Part shown: positions 7,696 to 15,165 of the stretch, in pieces
Layout: every line of letters begins with the position of its first letter
Position numbering within the stretch: the first letter of the stretch is position 1
Origin: Candidatus Hinthialibacteria bacterium OLB16
GTDB lineage: Bacteria; Hinthialibacterota; Hinthialibacteria; OLB16
DNA: 53,438 nucleotides
Direction: 5' to 3'
Assembly: GCA_001567115.1 (NCBI GenBank)
Contig: LMZT01000148.1
Location: 1-53,438, forward strand
Program-made: the position numbers and the translations under genes
The notes under the pieces: model-generated
The model's database searches: none
The model's input: only the letters and a program-made list of their open reading frames with translations
What the model was told of the DNA's origin: nothing

Positions 7696-9273
7696 ATGAT
7701 ACACATCGAAGAAATAAAGCTCAAAATGGATGGATTAGATTCCATCGATCTGATCCGCCAGTTCAAACATACAGGCTTTTCAAGCATCGAAAAGGATCAC
7801 TTTGCTCTGATGCGCTGGTATGGCATTTACCAGCAAAGGCCGAATGATGGATATTTCATGCTGCGAATCAAGATTGGCGGAGGCCAGCTGACAGCCGCCA
7901 AGTTGAGGGTGATTTCCTCCATATCCCACGACTACGGCCGTGATCTGGCGGATATCACCACCCGCCAGAATATCCAGCTCCACTGGGTTGCCACTGAAAA
8001 CCTGGCCGATGCGATCGAACGGCTCCAGGCGGCCGGTTTGACGACCACCGCCGCATGCGGGGATGTCACACGTAATGTGGTCGGTTGTCCGGTTGCGGGC
8101 ATCGATGCTCATGAAATCACCGACACGGCGGATACTCTGAAAGCGGTAGAAAGGCGCCTGCTGGGCAACCGCCTGTATTCGAACCTTCCACGGAAATTCA
8201 AGATTTCTGTCGCTGGATGCTCTCTGGACTGCGCCCAGCCCCTGATCAACGATATCGGCCTGTCGGCTGTCAGGCACCGTGAGGATCCAGGCCGGATTCG
8301 CTTCGTGGTGTGTGTGGGCGGGGGCCTCTCCACCACCCCCAAATTCGCCAAATCCCTGAATGTCCTGCTGGAGGAAAGGGAACTCCCGGATGTCTGTGAA
8401 CATATCTGCGGAATCTTCAGAGATTATGGCAACCGCGAGAACCGCAAACGGGCGCGCATGAAGTTCCTGGTGGAAGAATGGGGCCCGGATAAATTTCGAG
8501 ATGAGCTGGAACACCGCCTGGGTTACTCCATGACCCCCTGGAGTGATGAATATATCCCCCCCAAAATGCTGGATGATGATCATGTCGGCATTCACCCCCA
8601 GAAACAGCCTGGCCTGGTCTATGTCGGGGTTCCTGTCAAAGCCGGCAGGACCAATGCCCAGCAGCTCGCCGCAGTTGCTGAAGCCTCGGAACGATATGGC
8701 CAGGGGCGGGTCCGTCTGACCAACCATCAGAACATCATCCTCCTCGATATCCCGGAAAATCAGGTCGATCCGCTCTGCAAGGACCTTTTGCAGGCTGGAC
8801 TGGAAGTCAATGCCTCTCAGACCCGCCGTCTCCTGATCACCTGCACAGGCATTCAGTTCTGTAACCTGGCGATCACGGAAACCAAGAGAGTCGGGGTGGA
8901 GCTGGTCGAACGGCTGGAAAAGGAAATTCCACATCATGAGGGGCTGCGCCTCCACATGAGCGGCTGCCCCAACTCCTGCGGACAGTTTCAGACCGGTGAT
9001 ATCGGGATGACCGGGGTTCTCATACCGAAAAAGGGCACCGATGAAAAAACCGAAGCCTATAACCTCTTTGCGGGCGGAGGTTATGGCGAAAATCCGGCCT
9101 TTGGACGGCGCCTCATCCTGAAAGTCCCGCGAGAGAATCTCGCCGACATGCTCGTGAAGGTTTACCGGAAGTACGCCGAGCAGCGTGTCAATGGAGAAAC
9201 CTTTCAGCCTTCTGTACACGGCTCAAGGATGATGAACTGCAGGCGCTTGCCAAAGATTAAAGGCCGCTTCTGA
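7696..9273 (+). CDS. Siroheme/[4Fe-4S] ferredoxin-type nitrite (or sulfite) reductase
   Basis: The enzyme reduces nitrite to ammonium, or sulfite to sulfide, with six electrons from ferredoxin. The 525-residue protein has the two ferredoxin-like and two catalytic half-domains of the family. Substrate and siroheme residues sit in ITTRQNIQLHW and RLTNHQNIIL. Cluster cysteines are in TCTGIQFCNLAITETK (about residue 382) and SGCPNSCGQ (about residue 422). CTGxQFC followed by ETK and CPNSCGQ resembles NirA nitrite reductases more than sulfite reductases, which usually read CPLA and CPNGCGR. That choice is inference. A GGAAGG lies 13 bases before the ATG; MDGLDSID at 7726 is an alternative start. 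It appears monocistronic. Confidence 0.85.
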   Translation: MIHIEEIKLKMDGLDSIDLIRQFKHTGFSSIEKDHFALMRWYGIYQQRPNDGYFMLRIKIGGGQLTAAKLRVISSISHDYGRDLADITTRQNIQLHWVATENLADAIERLQAAGLTTTAACGDVTRNVVGCPVAGIDAHEITDTADTLKAVERRLLGNRLYSNLPRKFKISVAGCSLDCAQPLINDIGLSAVRHREDPGRIRFVVCVGGGLSTTPKFAKSLNVLLEERELPDVCEHICGIFRDYGNRENRKRARMKFLVEEWGPDKFRDELEHRLGYSMTPWSDEYIPPKMLDDDHVGIHPQKQPGLVYVGVPVKAGRTNAQQLAAVAEASERYGQGRVRLTNHQNIILLDIPENQVDPLCKDLLQAGLEVNASQTRRLLITCTGIQFCNLAITETKRVGVELVERLEKEIPHHEGLRLHMSGCPNSCGQFQTGDIGMTGVLIPKKGTDEKTEAYNLFAGGGYGENPAFGRRLILKVPRENLADMLVKVYRKYAEQRVNGETFQPSVHGSRMMNCRRLPKIKGRF

Positions 9274-9420
9274 GCCTGCCCCGGAATTGCCCTTTCCGGC
9301 AAATTGCTCTCAAGCCCTTCACCATAGGCCGGTCTCAACCTATGATCTCCCATTTGTGTGCAGTCCTGGACTGCATGAATCCGAATTCTGCTTCGATGAG
9401 ATGCACAGGAGAGTGCCAGA

Positions 9421-10206
9421 GTGAGTTCAACACCAAGGTTGCTTGAAGGACGTATCGCCCTTGTTCTGGGGGCTGCCAATAAATGGAGTATTGCCTGGGC
9501 AGTCGGCAAGCGATTCTCAGAAGCAGGAGCCAAAGTCATCCTGACTTACCAGGATGAGCGGTTTGCCGAAAAGATGATTGCCATGTGCGCTTCTCTCGAG
9601 AACTGCTCCCATTTCTGCTGTGATCTCACCCAGCCTGCACAGGTGGATGCCCTCTTCTCCTCCATCGATAAAGAGCACGACGGGCTGGATGTCGTGGTTC
9701 ACAGTGTCGCCTATGCTCTCCGGGAAGATTTGGATGGAAGGTACCTCGACACTTCATGTGAGGGTTTCCAGATCGCCCATACAGTCAGCTCCTACACACT
9801 GACGATTGCAGCACGGGCCGCCCGCCCACTCATGTTAAAGAGGGGTGGGGGCAGCATCATGACCATGACCTACCATGGCAGTGAACGTGTGGTTCCCAAC
9901 TACAACATCATGGGGGTCGCCAAAGCCTCCCTCGAAGCCAATATGCGTTACCTGGCGGCGGATCTCGGCCCGGAAAATATCCGGGTGAATGCCCTGTCTC
10001 CGGGACCGATCAACACCTCTGCGGCACGTGGCATCGCCGGCTTCACCACCATGCTTCAATATGCACGCGACCGTGCCCCATTGCGGCGCAATACCGATAC
10101 CGAGGAAGTCGCCGATGCGGCCCTTTTCATGGCCAGCAACCTATCCCGGGGCATCACCGGTGAGGTAATCTATGTGGACTGCGGCTATAACATCACAGCG
10201 ATGTAG
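9421..10206 (+). CDS. fabI: Enoyl-[acyl-carrier-protein] reductase (NADH)
   Basis: FabI performs the last reduction in each cycle of type II fatty-acid elongation (trans-2-enoyl-ACP to acyl-ACP). The 261-residue protein matches family length. It has the FabI-type nucleotide loop GAANKWSIAWAVGK (residues 17-30), the VVHSVAYA strand, and the catalytic pair in NYNIMGVAK (Tyr-x6-Lys). The substrate loop NALSPGPINTSAARGI and the C-terminal ITGEVIYVDCGYNI also match. The start is GTG at 9421, supported by AGGAG at 9407-9411 with nine-base spacing. It stands alone after the reductase gene, with a membrane-protein gene 23 bases downstream. It is a known triclosan-class target family; nothing looks atypical. 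Confidence 0.95.
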   Translation: MSSTPRLLEGRIALVLGAANKWSIAWAVGKRFSEAGAKVILTYQDERFAEKMIAMCASLENCSHFCCDLTQPAQVDALFSSIDKEHDGLDVVVHSVAYALREDLDGRYLDTSCEGFQIAHTVSSYTLTIAARAARPLMLKRGGGSIMTMTYHGSERVVPNYNIMGVAKASLEANMRYLAADLGPENIRVNALSPGPINTSAARGIAGFTTMLQYARDRAPLRRNTDTEEVADAALFMASNLSRGITGEVIYVDCGYNITAM

Positions 10207-10229
10207 ATAACAGCCCCGGATCGGGACCC

Positions 10230-11558
10230 ATGGAGACAGCCCCAAAAAGCCAGATGAATGTATCCACTTTTCCAGTGGAAAAGCTCGGATGGCTTCTGAT
10301 CTTCATCATGGCTGTCTTTCTCGCCTTTGCCATTTATCCCTCGGCCCAGCTCGACAATGACATGTCCCGCTTTGCCGCTATCGAAAGCCTGGTCGAACGC
10401 GGCACCTGGATCATCGATGAAAGCCCGTTCCTCATGAAACCCCCCCGCGGCAAACGCCCTGCAACACCGATTGTTGACCGGGTGGTCATGGAAGGGCATT
10501 CCTACTCGACCAAACCGCCAGTCATGACCTTTCTGATGGCTGGTGAATACTGGTTGCTGAAAAACTTATTCGGACTGGATTTCTCCGATGAATCCGAACG
10601 CCCCATCCTGGTCTGGATCCTGACCTTTACCTTTGTCGCCCTGCCCTTTCTCGGAATAGCCTGGTTCTTTTTGAAAAGTGGCCCCCGTTTCATTGACAAC
10701 CCACTCCTTCTGATGACAGGAATGATCATTCTCCTGTTCGGGAACCAGTTGTGGGGGTTTTCAAGGACTCTGAACAACCATGTCCCCTCAGGGTTTTTCC
10801 TCTTTTTTTCGATGGTTCAGGCAGTCTCTCTGATTCATGGCAAAATCGAGCCACGGCCGTATCATTTCATCTTCATCGGGTTGTGTGCCGGTTTGCTGCC
10901 GACCTTTGATCTTCCCGGTCTGTTTTTCTGTGCCCCTCTGTTTTTTTATCTTTTTTACTTTTTTCCGAAACAGACCCTGAGCTGGTTCCTGCTCGGGGCC
11001 ATTCCCCCGCTGGCGCTCCATTTTGCATTGACCTGGTCCATTACGGGCGATTTCATTCCAATCTATATGAAGAAAGAGCTCTACCACTACAAAGGCTCCT
11101 ATTGGGATAAGATGGGTGGTTTCGATGCTCTCGAAGAACCGAAGTGGCTGTATTTCTTCCACCTCAGCATCGGAAGGAAGGGTCTGTTCTCGCTGTTCCC
11201 TGTCCTGGTTCTTTCTCTTGTGGGGTTCTGCCGTTCATTTGTGAAGCGGGATGGATGCCCTCTCAAATGGGAGATGAGAACACTGGTCCTTCTGACCGCT
11301 TTCTGGATGCTTTTTTATACCCTTCAGACCAATAATTATGGGGGCATGTGTTATGGCTTCCGCTGGTTCATGTTCTTCACTCCAGCCTTAGCCTTCTTCT
11401 CGATCCTTGCGATGAAAAACTTCCTGACCGGGTGGCGATGGATCTTCCTGTGTCTTCTGATCGCTGTGTCGTGTTATTCCGGCTGGCAGTGTTCCCTCGA
11501 TCCCTGGACTGCCAATGAGGAATGGACAACACGATTCCTGGGAAAATGGACTTTCTAA
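10230..11558 (+). CDS. Multi-pass membrane protein resembling GT-C glycosyltransferases
   Basis: The 442-residue protein has about ten hydrophobic helices, starting with LGWLLIFIMAVFLAFAIYPS. After the first helix comes a charged extracytoplasmic loop (DNDMSRFAAIESLVERGTW, then RVVMEGHSYSTKPPVMTF). This arrangement, with an acidic first loop and an SxKPP motif, is typical of PMT/ArnT-like GT-C enzymes that use lipid-linked sugars. The family assignment is by pattern only and the donor is unknown. It ends with the helix IFLCLLIAVSCYSGWQ and a short Trp-rich tail. The next gene starts within its last 37 bases, so the pair is probably translated together. Confidence 0.7.
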   Translation: METAPKSQMNVSTFPVEKLGWLLIFIMAVFLAFAIYPSAQLDNDMSRFAAIESLVERGTWIIDESPFLMKPPRGKRPATPIVDRVVMEGHSYSTKPPVMTFLMAGEYWLLKNLFGLDFSDESERPILVWILTFTFVALPFLGIAWFFLKSGPRFIDNPLLLMTGMIILLFGNQLWGFSRTLNNHVPSGFFLFFSMVQAVSLIHGKIEPRPYHFIFIGLCAGLLPTFDLPGLFFCAPLFFYLFYFFPKQTLSWFLLGAIPPLALHFALTWSITGDFIPIYMKKELYHYKGSYWDKMGGFDALEEPKWLYFFHLSIGRKGLFSLFPVLVLSLVGFCRSFVKRDGCPLKWEMRTLVLLTAFWMLFYTLQTNNYGGMCYGFRWFMFFTPALAFFSILAMKNFLTGWRWIFLCLLIAVSCYSGWQCSLDPWTANEEWTTRFLGKWTF

Positions 11559-12349
11559 GCATTCCGCGGTTAGCGTGGAAAATTTGCACCTCCTTCCAAA
11601 TCCAATCCTTAGTCCTTGTCCTTCTGTTATCCTGTTCGGATCTCACCCCATGCTGCGCTGATGACCCGCCACCCGCTTTCCTGACCGGGCCGGATGGCGC
11701 TGAAATGGTCCTCATCCCGGGCGGAACATTTCGTATGGGTTCCCCGGATGGCAAAGGGTTTCCGGATGAGCACCCTCAGCATGAAGTGGCCCTCCAGCCC
11801 TTTTACCTCGACAAGTACGAAGTCACCGAGGATCTGTATGCGCGATTCGATCCGAATCATACCTTTCCCAAAGGGCATGAGCTTTTCCCAGCCACCCGGG
11901 TCTCCTGGGAGGATGCCAGCCGCTATGCCGAATGGGCAGGAAAACGCCTGCCAACCGAAGCCGAATGGGAATACGCCGCCACTGGGGGTGATGGGCGATT
12001 TTTCCCCTGGGGCAATGACTGGAACCCATCAGCACTCAACTGGAACGAAAACGGAAAAGATGATGGCTATGCCGGTCCGGCCCCGGTTCATATTTTCCCT
12101 GAAGGGTACTCTCCCTTTGGAATCGCCAGCCTTTCTGGAAATGTGATGGAGTGGGTTCAGGATATCTTTCATGATTACGGGAAACCGGCCTCATCCCGTG
12201 AAATCCGGCGTGTCCTTCGAGGGGGAGCCTGGATCATCGGGCATCCGGCGTTTCTGCGCTGCCAGTATCGAGAAGCGCGCCCTCCCCGTTATCGATCTCC
12301 CTTCACCGGGTTTCGTTGCGCCATGGATCCCCCGCCTCCCGGCAAGTAA
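11522..12349 (+). CDS. Secreted SUMF1/formylglycine-generating-enzyme-fold protein
   Basis: The 275-residue protein has an N-terminal hydrophobic export segment (SLVLVLLLSCSDL) with a marginal lipobox (LLSC), then the FGE-sulfatase domain (about residues 55-272). Fold motifs are MVLIPGGTFRMGS, PTEAEWEYAATGG, FFPWGNDWN, SLSGNVMEWVQD, RVLRGGAW and the terminal GFRCA. True formylglycine-generating enzymes use a cysteine pair in a CxxxxC segment before the last strand. Here that region reads FLRCQYREARPPRYRS with a single Cys, so sulfatase activation is doubtful. The fold is also widely used as a binding or hydroxylating module. The start could be ATG 11522 or ATG 11546; both lie inside the upstream membrane-protein gene, indicating coupling. 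Confidence 0.85.
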   Translation: MDNTIPGKMDFLSIPRLAWKICTSFQIQSLVLVLLLSCSDLTPCCADDPPPAFLTGPDGAEMVLIPGGTFRMGSPDGKGFPDEHPQHEVALQPFYLDKYEVTEDLYARFDPNHTFPKGHELFPATRVSWEDASRYAEWAGKRLPTEAEWEYAATGGDGRFFPWGNDWNPSALNWNENGKDDGYAGPAPVHIFPEGYSPFGIASLSGNVMEWVQDIFHDYGKPASSREIRRVLRGGAWIIGHPAFLRCQYREARPPRYRSPFTGFRCAMDPPPPGK

Positions 12350-12434
12350 TCAAGCAGCTGGTCCGGGTTGAGATTTCATGTGCATGTGTTGTCTCCTCTG
12401 GCTGCCTTGACTAACCTGTGAGCATACCGTTGGA

Positions 12435-12460
12435 TATAATTCCCCTGCGCCACAGGGGAA
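12435..12460 (+). promoter_or_regulatory. TATAAT box followed by a GC-rich hairpin upstream of the sigma54-type regulator
   Basis: TATAAT at 12435-12440 runs directly into a perfect 8-bp inverted repeat, TTCCCCTG at 12440-12447 and CAGGGGAA at 12453-12460, with loop CGCCA. No well-spaced -35 element is visible; the TTGACT upstream is 22 bases away. The hairpin could be an operator at the start site or a 5' leader structure. It is the only regulatory-looking element in this gap. Confidence 0.35.
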
Positions 12461-12492
12461 AAACATGAACTGTCGAGATACTCTGGCACGAT

Positions 12493-13863
12493 ATGGCCGC
12501 TTCGATACTGGTTGTCGATGATGAAAAAAACGCCCGGGAGGGGTGCGCCGAGGCTTTGAGGACCTCCTTTGGAGAGGACCGAGTCCGTGTCGAAACCGCT
12601 GCGGATGGCCTCGAGGCTTCCAAGCGCCTGGCCGAGAGGACTTTCGATCTTCTGATCACCGACATCCGCATGCCCCATATCGATGGCATGGAGCTCCTGC
12701 GGCTATGCCGGGAAAAATACCAGTCCACCGATGTCATCGTGCTCACCGGGCATGGCACGATCGAGATGGCGGTCGAAGCGCATGCGCCTGGGGGCGGTCG
12801 ATTATCTCCAGAAGCCGGTCAACCTCGATGAGCTCGAGCTGGTGGTTCGCCGAGTCCTGGATCACCGCAACCTCCTTTCGGAAAACGAATACTTCCGCGC
12901 CCGCCTTCAGGAAAAAGATGGATTCAGGGAGCTGGTCGGCCTTTCCGAACCGATGAACCGCCTCTTTGAGGAGGTGAGCAAGATCGCTCCCACCCGTGCG
13001 ACTGTTCTGGTCTGTGGTGAAAGCGGCACCGGCAAGGAGCTGATCGCCGAAGCCATTCACAGCCTCAGCACACGCCGTGACCAGCCCCTCATCAAGGTCA
13101 ACTGCAGCGCTCTCAATGAGAACCTGCTTGAAAGCGAGCTGTTCGGCCATGAGCGCGGGGCTTTTACCGGCGCGATTCGCCAGCGCAAAGGGCGCTTCGA
13201 ACTGGCTGACAAGGGCACCATCTTCCTCGATGAAATCGGGAACTCAGCCTCGATGTGCAGGTCAAGCTTCTCCGGGTGCTCGAACAGAAAGAGTTTGAAA
13301 GGGTCGGAGGCAATCAGACACTGCGGGTCGATACCCGGATGATTTTCGCCACCAATGCCGACCTGAAAAAGAAGGTGGATGAAGGCTCTTTCCGGGAAGA
13401 TTTTTACTTCCGCCTGAAGGTGGTGACCCTCACAATCCCGCCACTCCGTGAGCGCCGGGAAGATATTCCCCTCCTGGTCGACTTTTTCAACCGCCGATTT
13501 TCCCAGGAGAACGGCAAACCCCCGATTGCGATTTCCTCCGAAGCCCTCGAGGTCCTTCAGGCTTATTCCTGGCCGGGGAATGTGCGCGAGCTGCGCAATC
13601 TCATCGAGCACCTGGTCCTGATGAACAGCGGAAAGGAGGTTCTGGCTTCCGATCTGCACGAGTTCGGCCCATTGAGCAGCGAAAGCAAAGGCATCCAGAT
13701 TCCCATGGGCACTCTGCTGGCCGATGTTGAAAAGGAATACATCCTGCGCACCCTGGAACGGTGCTCGGGCAACCGGACCCAGACCGCCCAGAGCCTGGGT
13801 ATCGGGCGCCGCACCCTGATCCGCAAGCTGCATGAATATGGCATGCTTGCCAGTGATGAGTGA
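12493..13863 (+). CDS. Sigma54-dependent response regulator, NtrC/AtoC type (two compensating frameshifts)
   Basis: This regulator of about 457 residues is read in three segments. The receiver (12493 to about 12780) has VVDDE, phospho-acceptor LITDIRMP and VIVLTGHG, and continues in the next frame with YLQKP. The AAA+ segment has GESGTGKEL (Walker A), the sigma54-contacting [13 protein letters not shown], and FLDEIG (Walker B). After the second break come [26 protein letters not shown] and a Fis-type helix-turn-helix ([20 protein letters not shown]). An extra base lies near 12781 (GAAGCG-C-ATGCGC). One C is missing at 13243-13244 (AACTCAGC for AACCTCAGC). Together they restore the original frame, so the gene is probably intact in the organism. 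No kinase is adjacent. It converges on rtcB. Confidence 0.88.
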
Positions 13864-13884
13864 CGTTTTCAGCCACAGAGATTT

Positions 13885-15093
13885 TCAATCCATATAAGGG
13901 TCATATTCATCCTCGCCGGCCATGACAACCCCCACTGGTTTGAGGACATGGAGGATATCGAGAGTGGCCTTGTGGGCATCGAGCACATCCTCAAGCTTCC
14001 GGTAAACAAAAGGGCTTTCATCGGTTCCGGCCCCGCGCAGCTCGACACCATCAATCCGAGCGCGGAGCATCTGCTCCCGTGTGATGCTTCCTCCAATGCG
14101 CCGTTTCTTTTTCCAGTTCATCTTCCCGGCAGCCTGAGTGCGGCTCATGATCCGCCCCGCACCATGGACTGTCGAGTAGAGCGCCAGCGCAGACTCGGCT
14201 GAATCTTTTCCACGGACCACCACAGAGATATCCGCCATGGATCCTCCGATAAATCCCAGCTGCCCGGGAAAACAGGGAGTCGCCCCCTTGCGAACCACAT
14301 AAACCTCCTGGCCATTGTGTTCTTCCTTCCAGGCGTAGTTGTGATGATTGTGGACTGAAAAGGTGTCATCAGCCCCGAGGAGATCCAGCACCTGCTGAAT
14401 CACTGCATCACGCCCGGCATAGGCATATCTTCCCGCCAGCGACATGGCCCTCAGGTAATCCTGCCCCAGCTGGCTCCGGACCGAAAACAGAGCCGGGGGC
14501 TGATCCATGCTTTCACCCGGTGGTTTGGCATCAAAAGCACGCCCAGCAGCCAGATTCAGAAAGCCTGTCGCGGTTTTATGCCCGAAACCCCGGCTGCCAA
14601 AATGAACCGCCACCCAGATCTCCCCGCTGGCAACATCCTGCAGGATATCGACATAGTGATTTCCCGATCCGACTGTCCCCAGCTGGCTGCGTGCCAGATC
14701 ATACAACCCCTTTAAGGGTTTCACTTCCTTCCAGGATTCGTCATCAAACAGCTCATGGTCGATTCGCTTATTCGAAGTCCTGCCCAGCCCGAATGCCACC
14801 TGTTTTTGAATTTCATCGAGTATCCGATGCAGATCCTTCCGGATGTCCTTGAGATGAAGATTGGTCCTGACCGCCTTGTTGCCACAGGCGATGTCATAGC
14901 CAACCCCCGAGGGAGAAACCATATCATGATATGCCACTACGCCACCGATGGGCTGGGAGTATCCCTTGTGGTGATCCGCCATCAGCGCCGCCTGGAAGAC
15001 ATCCCCTGTCTGCGCGCAGGTGCGCATCTGGCGCACAGCGCTTTCATCCGGAACACCCCATACACGGATTCCCTCCAGATCCTGGTAACTCAT
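13885..15093 (-). CDS. rtcB: RtcB family RNA-splicing ligase
   Basis: RtcB joins 2',3'-cyclic-phosphate or 3'-phosphate RNA ends to 5'-OH ends using GTP and Mn2+, in RNA repair or tRNA maturation. The 402-residue protein has the metal-site motif GVGYDIACG, GTVGSGNHYVD, VHFGSRGFGH and VHNHHNYAW. The guanylylated histidine is in VHGAGRIMSR, and the C-terminal DILHVLKPVGVVMAG is typical. The ATG at 15091-15093 (MSYQDLEG) is preferred because AAGGAG precedes it by 11 bases; an in-frame GTG at 15105 sits too close to that site. It lies 72 bases downstream of mutS on the same strand, so it may share its transcript. No archease or RtcA gene is visible. Confidence 0.92.
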   Translation of the reverse strand: MSYQDLEGIRVWGVPDESAVRQMRTCAQTGDVFQAALMADHHKGYSQPIGGVVAYHDMVSPSGVGYDIACGNKAVRTNLHLKDIRKDLHRILDEIQKQVAFGLGRTSNKRIDHELFDDESWKEVKPLKGLYDLARSQLGTVGSGNHYVDILQDVASGEIWVAVHFGSRGFGHKTATGFLNLAAGRAFDAKPPGESMDQPPALFSVRSQLGQDYLRAMSLAGRYAYAGRDAVIQQVLDLLGADDTFSVHNHHNYAWKEEHNGQEVYVVRKGATPCFPGQLGFIGGSMADISVVVRGKDSAESALALYSTVHGAGRIMSRTQAAGKMNWKKKRRIGGSITREQMLRARIDGVELRGAGTDESPFVYRKLEDVLDAHKATLDILHVLKPVGVVMAGEDEYDPYMD

Positions 15094-15165
15094 CGTTCGA
15101 ATCACTCCTTCAGTTTATTCTGGTTGTGGGAGGAAGCCGGCGAAAGGGGCGGATGGAGCCTTGTC

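Noticed and set aside
7780-9219. Long 479-codon open frame antisense to the siroheme reductase
   Set aside because: It mirrors the codon pattern of the reductase on the opposite strand, has no family motif, and lacks a ribosome site. It is a shadow of a GC-biased gene.
12493-13863. Three separate small genes in the NtrC region
   Set aside because: The three pieces are consecutive segments of one sigma54 activator, with two indels that cancel each other.
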